64,000 bases of DNA from SZUA-547 sp963669315 (GCA_963669315.1 OY770021.1:3100001-3164000); one strand, 5' to 3'; shown: positions 34,261-44,403, numbered from the stretch's first letter. Translations and numbers: made by a program. Notes: generated from the letters alone by a model not told the origin.

Positions 34261-37022
34261 TGTCCGATAAAATCACCTTCACTCTCGACGGACGCGCCGT
34301 CTCGGCGGAGCCGGGTGAGAGCATCTGGGCCGTCGCCAAACGCGAGGGCGTGGCGATCCCGCATCTCTGTCACAAAGATGCGCCGGGGTATCGCGCGGAT
34401 GGCAATTGCCGGGCCTGCATGGTGGAGGTGGAGGGGGAGCGCGCACTCGCCGCGTCCTGCATCCGCACGCCTGCCGACGGCATGGTGGTCAACACCACCT
34501 CCGAGCGCGCCGAGAAATCGCGGGCCATGGTGATGGAGTTGTTGCTGGCCGATCAGCCTGCGCGGAGGGAAGCGCATGACCGGTCCTCGCATCTCTGGGA
34601 CATGGCGGAGGCGACCGGCGTCAGTGAAAGCCGCTTTCCGGCGATCGAGACGGATCGCGTTCCGCTGCTGGACGATTCCCATGTCGCGATGCAGGTCAAT
34701 CTGGACGCCTGCATCCATTGCAATCTTTGCGTCCGGGCCTGCCGCGAGGTGCAGGTCAACGATGTTATCGGCATGGCGGGCCGCGGCCATGACGCGAAAA
34801 TCGTGTTCGATTTCAACGACCCGATGGGCGCCAGCACTTGCGTCGCCTGCGGCGAGTGCGTGCAGGCCTGTCCGACCGGCGCCCTGATGCCCGCAACCAT
34901 TCTGGATAAGGCGGGCAGGGGCGACAGCGCCGATTTCGACCGCGAAGTTCACAGCGTTTGCCCCTATTGCGGCGTTGGTTGCCAGCTGAGCTTCAAGATC
35001 AAGGATGACCGGATCGCGCGGGTCGATGGGCTCGACGGCCCGGCGAATGAGAACCGGCTTTGTGTGAAGGGACGGTTCGGCTTTGACTATGTCGCCCATC
35101 CTCACCGGCTGACCAAGCCGCTGATCCGGCGCGAGGACGCGCCCGCCAAGGACCTGAATGTCGATCCCGCCAATCCGCTGAGCCATTTCAGGGAGGCGAG
35201 CTGGGACGAAGCGCTGGACGCCGCCGCTGGCGGTCTGGCGAAGCTGCGCGATACGCATGGTGGAAAATCCGTCGCCGGGTTCGGCTCGGCAAAATGCTCG
35301 AATGAGGAAGCCTATCTCTTTCAGAAGCTGATCCGCACGGGGTTCGGGCACAACAATGTCGATCACTGCACCAGGCTTTGCCACGCCAGCTCGGTCGCGG
35401 GGCTGATCGAAAATGTCGGGTCGGGCGCGGTCACGGCGACGTTCAACGAGATCGAGAATGCCGATTGCGCCATCGTGATTGGTTGCAATCCGATCGAGAA
35501 CCACCCGGTCGCGGCGACCTATTTCAAGCAGTTCGCCAAGCGGGGCGGCAATTTGATCGTCGTGGATCCGCGCGGTGTCGGTCTTGGCCGCCATGCGACG
35601 CACCGGTTGCAGTTCAGGCCGGGCTCGGACGTCGCCCTCCTGAACGCGCTCTGCCATGTGATTGTCGAGGAAGATCTCTACGACCGGCAGTATCTGGACG
35701 CCTTCGCCGAGGGCTTCGACGCGTTCAAGGCGCATATCGCCGGATTCCCGCCCGAGAAGATGGAGAAGATCTGCGGCATCCCCGCCGAGACTTTGCGCGC
35801 GGTCGCCCGCGATTTCGCCGGCGCCAAGGCCGGAATGATCTTCTGGGGCATGGGGGTCAGCCAGCATATCCACGGGACGGATAACACGCGCTGCCTGATC
35901 TCTCTGGCGCTTCTCTGCGGTCATATCGGGCGGCCGGGAACCGGGCTGCATCCGCTCAGGGGTCAGAACAACGTGCAGGGCGCCTCGGATGCGGGTCTGA
36001 TCCCGATGTTCCTGCCGGACTACCAGTCCGTCGCCGCCGGATCCGTGCGAGAGTTGTTTCGCGACATCTGGGGCGAGGAGGTCGATGACACGCCGGGCCT
36101 GACCGTGGTCGAGATCATCGATGCGATCTACGCGGGCGACATCAAGGGCATGTTCGTTCAGGGTGAAAACCCGGCCATGTCTGATCCGGATGTGGAGCAC
36201 GCCCGCGACGCGCTCGCGAAGCTGGAGCATCTGGTGGTGCAGGACATCTTCCTGACCGAGACGGCGAACTTCGCGGATGTGATCCTGCCCGCCTCCGCCT
36301 GGCCGGAGAAGAACGGCACGGTCACCAACACCAACCGGCAAGTGCAGATGGGTCGCAAGGCGCTGAACCCGCCCGGCGAAGCGCGCGAGGATTGGCAGAT
36401 CCTGGTCGAGATGGGCGAACGGCTCGGCCTCGGCTGGGCGTACAGCCATCCCTCCGAGGTCTTCGCCGAGATGAAGCGCTCGATGAACTCGCTCGACAAC
36501 ATCACTTGGGAGCGGCTGGAGCGCGAGAACGCCGTCACCTATCCCTCGCTCTCGCCCGATGATCCCGGCCAGCCGATCGTGTTCGGCGACGGCTTCCCGC
36601 GGCCGGGCGGCCGGGCGAAGCTGACGCCCGCCAATGTGACACCGCCCGCCGAGGCGCCGGATGAGGAGTATCCCTTCATCCTGACCACCGGGCGGCAGCT
36701 GGAGCATTGGCACACAGGCTCCATGACCCGCCGGTCCGGCGCGCTGGACGCGCTGGAGCCGGAGGCGCACGCCTCCCTCAATCCGAAAACGCTGCGGAAG
36801 ATGGGCATCCAACCGGGCGAGGCGATCCGCCTGACGACACGGCGCGGCGTCATCGAGACGGCGGCGCGGGCGGACCGGGCGGTGGCCGAGGATATGGTGT
36901 TCATGCCATTCGCCTATGTGGAGGCTGCGGCGAACACGCTGACCAATCCGCAACTCGACCCCTACGGCAAGATCCCGGAGTTCAAGTTCTCAGCCTGTCG
37001 GGTGGAGAAGGCGGCTTCATAG
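34260..37022 (+). CDS. fdsA: NAD-dependent formate dehydrogenase, molybdenum catalytic subunit
   Basis: 920 residues. NuoG-like N-terminus with a [2Fe-2S] site (HLCHKDAPGYRADGNCRAC ... SC) and two [4Fe-4S] motifs (CIHCNLCVRAC, CVACGECVQACP), then another [4Fe-4S] motif (CPYCGVGC) and the bis-MGD molybdenum domain. The catalytic Cys lies in DHCTRLCHASSVAGL, a Cys rather than selenocysteine form. It oxidises formate to CO2 in the cytoplasm. GGAGGTGTG precedes the ATG at 34260; the frame extends upstream but inside fdsGB. The usual companions fdsC/fdhD and fdsD are not in the window, since a LysR gene on the other strand follows directly. Confidence 0.94.
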   Translation: MSDKITFTLDGRAVSAEPGESIWAVAKREGVAIPHLCHKDAPGYRADGNCRACMVEVEGERALAASCIRTPADGMVVNTTSERAEKSRAMVMELLLADQPARREAHDRSSHLWDMAEATGVSESRFPAIETDRVPLLDDSHVAMQVNLDACIHCNLCVRACREVQVNDVIGMAGRGHDAKIVFDFNDPMGASTCVACGECVQACPTGALMPATILDKAGRGDSADFDREVHSVCPYCGVGCQLSFKIKDDRIARVDGLDGPANENRLCVKGRFGFDYVAHPHRLTKPLIRREDAPAKDLNVDPANPLSHFREASWDEALDAAAGGLAKLRDTHGGKSVAGFGSAKCSNEEAYLFQKLIRTGFGHNNVDHCTRLCHASSVAGLIENVGSGAVTATFNEIENADCAIVIGCNPIENHPVAATYFKQFAKRGGNLIVVDPRGVGLGRHATHRLQFRPGSDVALLNALCHVIVEEDLYDRQYLDAFAEGFDAFKAHIAGFPPEKMEKICGIPAETLRAVARDFAGAKAGMIFWGMGVSQHIHGTDNTRCLISLALLCGHIGRPGTGLHPLRGQNNVQGASDAGLIPMFLPDYQSVAAGSVRELFRDIWGEEVDDTPGLTVVEIIDAIYAGDIKGMFVQGENPAMSDPDVEHARDALAKLEHLVVQDIFLTETANFADVILPASAWPEKNGTVTNTNRQVQMGRKALNPPGEAREDWQILVEMGERLGLGWAYSHPSEVFAEMKRSMNSLDNITWERLERENAVTYPSLSPDDPGQPIVFGDGFPRPGGRAKLTPANVTPPAEAPDEEYPFILTTGRQLEHWHTGSMTRRSGALDALEPEAHASLNPKTLRKMGIQPGEAIRLTTRRGVIETAARADRAVAEDMVFMPFAYVEAAANTLTNPQLDPYGKIPEFKFSACRVEKAAS

Positions 37023-37039
37023 GATCATGAAGGGCCAAG

Positions 37040-37948
37040 TCAGGCGCTTTCGATCAGGCTTCGCGCCTCTCGGTTCATGAACTCGGTAAACAGACGGATT
37101 TTCGGGTCCTGAAGCCGTCGATGCGGGTAGAGGCAGCCGAAAATTGACGGCGCCGGCGGCGTTTCAGGCAGGATCTCCACCAACGCGCCGTCAGCGAGAT
37201 GGCGCGCAACGTCGAAGCGCGGTTTGTTGACGATTCCGCGACCTAAAAGCGCCCAGCCGGTCAGAACGTCTCCGTCATCGGCGTCATATCGACCCGTGGC
37301 CTCTACCTTCAGCGGCCCGTCGCTGGTCTGTAAGACCCAGAAATATTCGGGCGACCGCGGATACCGCAGCAGCAGGCAATTGTGCCTGCCGCCCAAAAGG
37401 TCTTGAGGCGAGTTTGGCGCGCCGTATCGCTCGAGATATTTCGGCGACGCGCAGAGCAAGCGATCACAATCCATGATCTTGCGCAGCTTGAGGTTGGAGT
37501 CCGGCATTTGGCCGACGAAGAACCCGACGTCCAGACCATCGCCGAGAATGTCGACATGCCTGTCTGACAGGCGCAAGCGCACTTCGACAGTGGGATGCAG
37601 TTCGCAGAACCGCGGCACGAGGGGTGCGATAATTCTGCGCCCAACTCCCAGAGGCGCGGTGACGCCGATCACGCCTCGTGGCGTATCCGACAAGCCAGCC
37701 ACGACCATTTCCGCGTTATCAACCGCCTCGATCACTTGCCGCGCTTGGTCATAGAACAGCCGGCCGACTTCAGTTGGGGTCAGGCTGCGGGTGGTTCGAT
37801 TGAATAGCCGGACGCCCAGCCGGGCCTCCAACTCCTTCACTCTGTTGCTGGCGACGGCGGGCGTCAGGCGCAGATCCCGGCCGCCCGAGGTGATGCTGCC
37901 CAGCTCCATAACGCGGCAAAAGACGCGAAGGCTTTCAAGATAGGGCAT
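37040..37948 (-). CDS. LysR family transcriptional regulator, divergent from xdhA
   Basis: 302 residues. Winged helix-turn-helix (MPYLESLRVFCRVMELGSIT ... TPAVASNRVKELEARLGVRLF) followed by a periplasmic-binding-like effector domain. I chose ATG 37948, where the family's N-terminus begins; the frame extends further upstream through xdhA leader sequence without support. It is a clear paralogue of the LysR at 60089-61015 (GVGRRIIAPLVPRFCELHP against [19 protein letters not shown]). Divergent from xdhA over a 130-base gap, so it probably regulates purine catabolism; effector unknown. Confidence 0.9.
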   Translation of the reverse strand: MPYLESLRVFCRVMELGSITSGGRDLRLTPAVASNRVKELEARLGVRLFNRTTRSLTPTEVGRLFYDQARQVIEAVDNAEMVVAGLSDTPRGVIGVTAPLGVGRRIIAPLVPRFCELHPTVEVRLRLSDRHVDILGDGLDVGFFVGQMPDSNLKLRKIMDCDRLLCASPKYLERYGAPNSPQDLLGGRHNCLLLRYPRSPEYFWVLQTSDGPLKVEATGRYDADDGDVLTGWALLGRGIVNKPRFDVARHLADGALVEILPETPPAPSIFGCLYPHRRLQDPKIRLFTEFMNREARSLIESA

Positions 37949-37976
37949 CGCGGCGTCCCTGTTTTTATACGATTCG

Positions 37977-37987
37977 TTGAAAGAGTT
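37977..37987 (+). promoter_or_regulatory. TTGAAAGAGTT motif in the LysR-xdhA divergent promoter
   Basis: TTGAAAGAGTT occurs here and at 59657-59667 in the puuE/hiuH divergent promoter, each followed by a CGAA within five bases. Here it is also flanked by ATTCG (37972-37976) and CGAAT. A site for one of the two paralogous LysR regulators is possible (inference). Confidence 0.35.
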
Positions 37988-38078
37988 TACCGAATGCCGC
38001 CATTTTTTTGAAACTGGAAGTCGGCGTATACTGGCGTGCAGCAAGCCATGGCCTAGATCACGGCGAAAGGGAGCTTTC

Positions 38079-39539
38079 ATGACACCGCGGCGCGAGATCC
38101 GTTTCATTTTAAATGGCGACACAGTAAGCCTCAGCACTGTCGGCGCGTCCGACACTTTGCTCGACTATCTGCGGCTTGACCGGCGACTCACCGGTTCCAA
38201 AGAAGGGTGCGCCGAAGGCGATTGTGGCGCCTGCACCGTTCTGGTGGGCCGGCTACATCAAGGCTCGCTGGTCTATGAGCCGGTGAACGCCTGCATCCGC
38301 TTTCTCGCCTCATTGGACGGCTGCCACGTGGTGACGGTCGAACATCTCTCCGGCCCGGACGGCAAACTGCACCCGGTTCAGCAAGCGATGGTCGACTATC
38401 ACGGTAGCCAGTGCGGGTTTTGCACGCCCGGTTTTGTGATGTCGCTGTACGCGCTGTGGATGGAGAACCCTGAACCGGCTGTGCATGAGATTGAGACTGC
38501 GCTGCAGGGCAATCTTTGCCGCTGCACGGGCTACGAGCCGATCATCAAGGCGGCGCAGGCGGTCTCGCAATATGGAACGCCTACCTCCGACTATCTGACG
38601 ACCGAACGCGATGCGACCGTAGTGCGGCTTGCGGCGCTTAGGGATGGGCGTCGGGTCGAGGTGGAGAAGGATGGCGATTGCGCTATTTTGCCCGCCGATG
38701 TTGACGATCTGGCCGCGGTGCTGGCCGACAACCCGGAGGCGACGATTATCGCTGGCGCGACGGATGTCGGCCTATGGGTCACCAAGTTTATGCGTCCGAT
38801 CTCGCCCGCCGTCTTCATCGGCCATCTGGATGAGTTGAAGCGTATCGACGACGAGGGCGATGTGATCCACATTGGCGCGGGCGTCACCTACACCGAATGC
38901 GAAGACGCGCTGGGCGCCGCCTTTCCTCATCTGCCCGAGTTCTGGGATCGGATCGCCGGCTGGCAAGTGCGCAATATGGGAACCGTCGGCGGCAATGTCG
39001 CAAATGGCTCACCCATCGGCGATACGCCGCCCGTTCTGATCGCGCTGGGCGCCGAGGTGACTCTGCGAAAGTCAGGCGGGCGCCGCACGCTGGCGCTGGA
39101 AGATTTCTTCATCGACTACGGAAAGCAAGATCGCGAGTCGGGTGATTTCGTTGAGGAAATGCGCATCCCGAAGGCGGCTGAGGGTTCGCTGCATGCGGCC
39201 TACAAGATCTCGAAGCGGCGCGACGAGGATATTTCGTCCCTCGCCGCCGCGTTCAATGTGACGGTCGAGGGCGGCGTCATCACCGCCGCCCGCATCGCCT
39301 TTGGCGGCATGGCGGCGACGCCGAAACGGGCCGCGGCGTCTGAGGCGGCGTTGATCGGCAAACCGTTCGCCGAGGCCAGTTTTCTCGCCGCCGCCGATGA
39401 GTTGACCAGGGACTTCAGCCCGCTAACAGATTGGCGAGCTTCGGCTGACTATCGTATGCGATCCGCGCAGAACCTGTTCCGCCGGTTCTATCTGGAGCAC
39501 AGCGAACAGGCCGCGCCTGTCCGCCTGATGCGCGCCTGA
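38079..39539 (+). CDS. xdhA: Xanthine dehydrogenase small subunit XdhA
   Basis: 486 residues. Two [2Fe-2S] clusters: plant-type KEGCAEGDCGACTVLVG with CIRF, and helical QCGFCTPG with NLCRCTG. Then the FAD domain (TIIAGATDVGLWVTK; GTVGGNVANGSPIGD) and the CO-dehydrogenase flavoprotein C-terminal domain. It transfers electrons from hypoxanthine/xanthine oxidation at XdhB to NAD. ATG 38079 follows AAAGGGAG; an in-frame start at 37977 would extend into the promoter. First gene of the xdhABC operon. Confidence 0.95.
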   Translation: MTPRREIRFILNGDTVSLSTVGASDTLLDYLRLDRRLTGSKEGCAEGDCGACTVLVGRLHQGSLVYEPVNACIRFLASLDGCHVVTVEHLSGPDGKLHPVQQAMVDYHGSQCGFCTPGFVMSLYALWMENPEPAVHEIETALQGNLCRCTGYEPIIKAAQAVSQYGTPTSDYLTTERDATVVRLAALRDGRRVEVEKDGDCAILPADVDDLAAVLADNPEATIIAGATDVGLWVTKFMRPISPAVFIGHLDELKRIDDEGDVIHIGAGVTYTECEDALGAAFPHLPEFWDRIAGWQVRNMGTVGGNVANGSPIGDTPPVLIALGAEVTLRKSGGRRTLALEDFFIDYGKQDRESGDFVEEMRIPKAAEGSLHAAYKISKRRDEDISSLAAAFNVTVEGGVITAARIAFGGMAATPKRAAASEAALIGKPFAEASFLAAADELTRDFSPLTDWRASADYRMRSAQNLFRRFYLEHSEQAAPVRLMRA

Positions 39540-39553
39540 CCGGGGAGGAAAAG

Positions 39554-41878
39554 ATGAATCAACAAAATGCGATACACGGTGGCGTTCATACGGACCTTCG
39601 TCACGACTCCGCCCATAAACATGTCAGCGGCAGTGCGGATTACATCGACGACATGCCGCTACCGGCCGACGCGCTGCACGCCTATCTGGGTCTTTCGAAC
39701 GTCGCGCACGCCAACATCACGGCGATGGACCTTTCCGAGGTCGCGGCGGCGCCGGGCGTGGTCGGCGTGCTGACCAAGGAGGATATCCCCGGCGTCAACG
39801 ATGTCAGTCCGACCCATCTGCATGACGAGCCGATCTTCGCCGACGGCAAGGTGGAGTTTTGGGGCCAGCCGATTTTCGCAGTGGTCGCCGAGACCCGCGA
39901 TCTGGCCCGCCGCGCGGCGGAGAAGGCCAGGATCACATATGAAAAGCTCCCCCACGCCCTGACGCCCGATCAGGCGCGGGAAGCGGGCTATCCCCATGTT
40001 ACCGCTCCGCTGAAGCTGGAGCGCGGAGACGTGGAGACCGGGTTCGCTGCAGCCGAACACCGGATCAAGGCGCGGATGGAGGTCGGCGGACAGGACCATA
40101 TGTATCTGGAGGGCCATATCGCCCTCGCCATTCCAGGTGAAGACGAGGATGTGATCATCTATTCCTCGACCCAGAACCTGACCGAAGCGCAGCATATGGT
40201 CGCCACCGTTCTCGGCACCTCCTCAAACGCCGTTTCGGTGAATGTGCGTCGCATGGGCGGCGGGTTCGGCGGCAAGGAAACGCAGATGAACCTGTTCTGC
40301 TCCGTCGCGGCGATCGCGGCGAAGAAGTGGAACAGGGCGGTGAAGATTCGCCCCGACCGCGACGACGACATGACCGCGACCGGCAAGCGCCATGACTTCG
40401 TGGTCGACTATGACGTTGCGTTCGACGGTGAGGGCCGGATTCAGGCTGTCGATGGATCGTGGGCCGCGCGCTGCGGATTCTCCTCGGACCTCTCCGGCCC
40501 CGTGACGGATCGCGCGCTGTTCCATGCTGACAACGCCTATTTCTATCCGCATGTGCGGCTGGTCTCGCGCCCGATGAAGACCAACACGGTCTCGAACACC
40601 GCTTTCCGCGGCTTCGGCGGTCCGCAAGGCGTGATCATCGCCGAGCGGATCATGGAGGAAATCGCCTATAAGCTTGGCAAGGACCCTCTGGAGATCCGCA
40701 AGCTCAATTTCTATGGCGGCGAAGGCCGCAACGTGACCCCCTATCACCAGACGGTCGAGGACAGCATCATCGACCGCATCGTCGATGAGCTTGCGCACAG
40801 CGCCGACTATCAGGCGCGCCGTCAGGCGGCGCTCGACTGGAACGCTCAGGGCGGCGTCATCCGCAAGGGCATCGCGATGACGCCGGTCAAGTTCGGCATC
40901 TCCTTCACCGCGACCTGGTACAATCAGGCGGGCTCGCTGGTGCATATTTACAATGACGGCTCGATCCACCTGAACCATGGCGGCACCGAGATGGGGCAGG
41001 GCCTCAACACCAAGATCGCCCAGGTGGTCGCAGACGCGTTTCAGGTCGATTTCGACAGGATCAAGATCACCAAGACCACGACCGAGAAAGTGCCGAACGC
41101 CTCCGCCACCGCGGCGTCCTCTGGTTCCGATCTCAATGGCATGGCGGCGCTGAACGCCTGCGATCAGATCAAGGAGCGACTGGTTGCTTTCGCCGCTGAG
41201 CGCTGGCAGGCCGAGCCATCAGAGGTCAGTTTTATCGGCAACGCGGTGCAGATCAGGGATGAGGTCGTGCCGTTCAACGACTTCATCAAAGAAGCCTATA
41301 TGAACCGGATCCAGCTGTCGGCCGCAGGTTTCTATAAAACCCCAAAGATTCACTGGGACCGCGCGAGCGGCACGGGGCGCCCATTTTACTACTACGCCTA
41401 TGGCGCGGCGTGTTCAGAGGTCTCCATCGACACGCTGACCGGCGAGTATCAGGTGGATCGCACCGACATCCTGCACGATGTGGGCCGGTCGCTGAATCCG
41501 ATCCTCGACAAGGGTCAGGTCGAGGGCGCCTTCATTCAGGGCATGGGCTGGGTCACGACCGAGGAGTTGTGGTGGGATGACGAGGGTTGTCTTCGCACGC
41601 ACGCCCCGTCGACCTACAAGATCCCACTCGCATCGGACCGGCCGCGCGTCTTCAACGTCAATCTCGCCGAGTGGTCCGAAAACAAGGAGCGGACCATTAA
41701 ACGCTCAAAGGCCGTCGGCGAGCCACCCTTCATGCTCGGCATCTCTGTGCTGGAGGCGCTGTCGATGGCTGTGGCCAGCGTCGCCGACTACGCCGTTTGT
41801 CCGCGGCTGGACTCTCCGGCGACGCCGGAGCGCGTGCTGATGGCGGTCGAGCGTCTGCGAGCGGAGGCTGCAGGATGA
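39554..41878 (+). CDS. xdhB: Xanthine dehydrogenase molybdenum-binding subunit XdhB
   Basis: 774 residues. Molybdenum cofactor domains with MGGGFGGKETQ, FRGFGGPQG, GTEMGQGLNTK and KAVGEPPFMLG, the last bearing the catalytic Glu that starts hydroxylation. It oxidises hypoxanthine to xanthine to urate. GGGGAGGAAAAG lies before the start. Overlap of four bases with xdhC couples it to its maturation factor. Full family length. Confidence 0.95.
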   Translation: MNQQNAIHGGVHTDLRHDSAHKHVSGSADYIDDMPLPADALHAYLGLSNVAHANITAMDLSEVAAAPGVVGVLTKEDIPGVNDVSPTHLHDEPIFADGKVEFWGQPIFAVVAETRDLARRAAEKARITYEKLPHALTPDQAREAGYPHVTAPLKLERGDVETGFAAAEHRIKARMEVGGQDHMYLEGHIALAIPGEDEDVIIYSSTQNLTEAQHMVATVLGTSSNAVSVNVRRMGGGFGGKETQMNLFCSVAAIAAKKWNRAVKIRPDRDDDMTATGKRHDFVVDYDVAFDGEGRIQAVDGSWAARCGFSSDLSGPVTDRALFHADNAYFYPHVRLVSRPMKTNTVSNTAFRGFGGPQGVIIAERIMEEIAYKLGKDPLEIRKLNFYGGEGRNVTPYHQTVEDSIIDRIVDELAHSADYQARRQAALDWNAQGGVIRKGIAMTPVKFGISFTATWYNQAGSLVHIYNDGSIHLNHGGTEMGQGLNTKIAQVVADAFQVDFDRIKITKTTTEKVPNASATAASSGSDLNGMAALNACDQIKERLVAFAAERWQAEPSEVSFIGNAVQIRDEVVPFNDFIKEAYMNRIQLSAAGFYKTPKIHWDRASGTGRPFYYYAYGAACSEVSIDTLTGEYQVDRTDILHDVGRSLNPILDKGQVEGAFIQGMGWVTTEELWWDDEGCLRTHAPSTYKIPLASDRPRVFNVNLAEWSENKERTIKRSKAVGEPPFMLGISVLEALSMAVASVADYAVCPRLDSPATPERVLMAVERLRAEAAG

Positions 41879-42741
41879 TCGGACAAACCGAATTCAAGGC
41901 CTTTTTGGCGGCGCATGACGCGGTCGCCGAGGCGCGGCTGGTCCGTGTTCGCGGTTCCTCCCCCCGCGACGCGGGCGCCGCGATATATGTGGCGCCGGAC
42001 GCCATCTTTGGGACCATCGGCGGCGGCCAGTTGGAATTCATGGTCATCGATGAAGCGCGGGCGATGCTGGATCGCGGCGAGGACGCCCATGCCATGGACG
42101 TGCCACTCGGTCCGGCGATAGGCCAATGCTGCGGCGGAAGGGTGGAGATAGCGTTGAAACGCCTTTCCGAGAAGGACAAGCGCCGTGCGGCGCTGGATGC
42201 GGAGGAGCGCGCGCGCGCCTTCCCCGAGGTCTATGTATTCGGCGCCGGTCATGTGGGCCGCGCCCTGGCGCGCTGCCTGTCTCTGTTGCCGGTCAAGACG
42301 GTGGTCGTGGACCCGCGCAAGGACGAGTTGGCGCTTTGCGACGCGCCGGTCGAACGCCGCCTGACGCCTATTCCAGAGGCCGAGGTTCGGTCGGCTCCGC
42401 CGGGCAGCGCCTTCGTGGTGCTGACCCACGATCATTCGCTGGATTTCCTGGTGACGGCCGAAGCGCTGGACCGGGGCGACGCCGTGTATGTGGGTTTGAT
42501 CGGCTCGGAGACGAAGAAAGCCGGGTTCAAAAGCTGGCGGCGCGGCGAGAATCCCAAGGCGACGGTCGATGGGCTTGTGTGCCCGATCGGCGCCGGCGGA
42601 GGCGTCGACAAGCGCCCGGAAGTGATCGCCGCCCATGTGGCGGCCGAGGTGATGGCTGCGTTGCCGTCGCCTCAGGCGGAGGAATTCGCCGACCAGTATG
42701 AGGGAGGGAAGGGGAGCGTGACCGAGGCCCCGAAGGAATAA
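41875..42741 (+). CDS. xdhC: Xanthine dehydrogenase accessory protein XdhC
   Basis: 288 residues. XdhC/CoxI family: N-terminal RGSSPRDAGAAIYV, GTIGGGQLEF and GQCCGGRVEIAL with the Cys-Cys used in cofactor handling, then a Rossmann domain starting FGAGHVGRALA. It binds molybdenum cofactor and helps sulfurate and insert it into XdhB. ATG 41875 overlaps the xdhB stop. A longer frame from 41797 exists inside xdhB and is rejected. Confidence 0.93.
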   Translation: MIGQTEFKAFLAAHDAVAEARLVRVRGSSPRDAGAAIYVAPDAIFGTIGGGQLEFMVIDEARAMLDRGEDAHAMDVPLGPAIGQCCGGRVEIALKRLSEKDKRRAALDAEERARAFPEVYVFGAGHVGRALARCLSLLPVKTVVVDPRKDELALCDAPVERRLTPIPEAEVRSAPPGSAFVVLTHDHSLDFLVTAEALDRGDAVYVGLIGSETKKAGFKSWRRGENPKATVDGLVCPIGAGGGVDKRPEVIAAHVAAEVMAALPSPQAEEFADQYEGGKGSVTEAPKE

Positions 42742-42799
42742 GCGTACTGAACCTGAAGCGGAACGGCTTCGCGTCCCAGTCCAACAGGAGAACAACAAA

Positions 42800-44380
42800 A
42801 TGAATACCGCAAGCCACGACTACAAGATGCTTGTGCGAAGCGACTCCAGCGCTTTCTGGGCGCTGTTCACCGACAACCTGATCAATCTGATCGTGCTGAC
42901 CGGCATCTGTCAGTTCGTCTTTCAGATGCCGCCAGAGATCGTGTTTGGCCGCATCGTGCCAGGCGCGGCGATCGCCATCATCGCCGGCATCGCGGTCTAT
43001 GTGATGCTGGCCAAGCGCGCGGCGGCCAAATACGGCAAGGACGTCACAGCCCTGCCATACGGCATCTCTACCCCGGTGATGTTCGTCTATCTGTTCGGCG
43101 TCATCGGCCCGATCTACTGGACCACCAACGACGCCGTGCTCGCATGGCAGGTGGGCATCGGCGCCGGCTTCCTGGGCGGAATCGTGGCGGCTCTGGGCGC
43201 GATCATCGGCCCGTTCCTGAAGAGGGTGACGCCCCGCGCGGGCATGCTGGGCACTCTTTGCGGCATCGCGCTGGTTTTCATCGGAACCGTGCCGTTGGCT
43301 GAGGTGTTTGAGGATCCGTTCATCGGTTTCGCTTCGATGATCATCATCCTCTGGGGTTTGGTGGGCCGTTTCAAACTGCCGTTCAACATTCCGGCTGGTC
43401 TGCTGGCGCTGATCGTCGGCACCGCGGTCGGCCTCGTCACGGGGCATGCGAACATTTCGTTTGACGGCGTCGGATTCTATCCGCCGATCCCCTATATCGG
43501 CGACATGATGGTCGGCATTCAGTACCTCATGACCAACCCGGAGCTGTTCCTGGTTCTGGTGCCCGTGCAGATCTATAACTTCATCGAGACGATGAACAAC
43601 GTAGAGTCGGCCGAGGCTGCTGGCGACCACTATCCGGTCGCGGTCTGCCAGGTGACCGATGGCTTCGGCACCATGCTGGGTGCGGTGTTCGGTTCTCCGT
43701 TCCCGACGACGGTCTATATCGGCCACCCCGCCTATAAGCGGATGGGCGCGCATTCGGGCTATATCATCGGCGTCGCCGTTGTGATCCCGATTGCGGCATT
43801 CTTCGGGCTTCTGGCCTTCCTGAACAACCTGATCCCCGTGGCTGCGGCCGCGCCGATCCTGGTGTTCGTCGCGCTGAGCCTGATCACCAATACCGCCCAC
43901 TCCATCAAGACCGAGCATATGGCGGCGGTGACCATCGCGATGATGCCGCATGTGTCGGCATTCCTGATGGTCAAATGGGGCTCGCTGATGAACGCGCTGG
44001 GGGCGTCAGGCGTCGAGGGGCTGCCACGTCTGGGCGACCCAGAACTCACAGCGGCGCTGCTGATGCAGGGCGCGCATTACAGCGGCCATCTGGCGCTGTC
44101 GCAGGGCGCGATCATCACCGGCCTGATCTGGGGCGCGATCGTCGCCAGCACGATCGACGGAAACTTCCGAAATGCGGGCGGATTCGCCATCGCGGCGGCC
44201 GTAATGTCCTCAGTCGGCATCGTCCACGGCGCCAGCCTGCATATGCCGGAGTTCTCGGGCATCGTAGCGGGCTATCTGATCGCCGGCGCCTTCCTGCTGA
44301 TCTATCCGATGGTTCACAAGGAAGCCGGAGAGATCAACGAGGAGATGGTCACCGAAGAGCCGCTGCCTGAAGGCCGCTGA
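42800..44380 (+). CDS. NCS2/AzgA-like purine permease
   Basis: 526 residues with about 12-14 membrane spans. NCS2 features: the N-terminal FWALFTDNLINLIVLTGICQ, the mid-protein IYNFIETMNNVESAEAAGD (carrying the substrate-binding Glu) and GSPFPTTVYIGHPAYKRMGA. The AzgA branch takes up adenine, guanine or hypoxanthine with a proton. It lies between xdhC and guaD, so purine base import fits. AGGAGAACAAC precedes the start. Exact substrate cannot be fixed from sequence. Confidence 0.87.
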   Translation: MNTASHDYKMLVRSDSSAFWALFTDNLINLIVLTGICQFVFQMPPEIVFGRIVPGAAIAIIAGIAVYVMLAKRAAAKYGKDVTALPYGISTPVMFVYLFGVIGPIYWTTNDAVLAWQVGIGAGFLGGIVAALGAIIGPFLKRVTPRAGMLGTLCGIALVFIGTVPLAEVFEDPFIGFASMIIILWGLVGRFKLPFNIPAGLLALIVGTAVGLVTGHANISFDGVGFYPPIPYIGDMMVGIQYLMTNPELFLVLVPVQIYNFIETMNNVESAEAAGDHYPVAVCQVTDGFGTMLGAVFGSPFPTTVYIGHPAYKRMGAHSGYIIGVAVVIPIAAFFGLLAFLNNLIPVAAAAPILVFVALSLITNTAHSIKTEHMAAVTIAMMPHVSAFLMVKWGSLMNALGASGVEGLPRLGDPELTAALLMQGAHYSGHLALSQGAIITGLIWGAIVASTIDGNFRNAGGFAIAAAVMSSVGIVHGASLHMPEFSGIVAGYLIAGAFLLIYPMVHKEAGEINEEMVTEEPLPEGR

Positions 44381-44403
44381 GCCGCTCTTTGACGATGAAA
44401 GCC

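Noticed and set aside
33891..36953. A 1020-codon open frame on the minus strand opposite the formate dehydrogenase genes
   Set aside because: It is a shadow in GC-rich coding DNA. The plus strand encodes full-length fdsGB and fdsA with all cofactor motifs, while the minus frame shows no recognisable domain.
42527..43951. A 474-codon minus-strand frame across xdhC and the permease
   Set aside because: Asp/His/Arg-rich shadow of a membrane protein gene with no domain signature.
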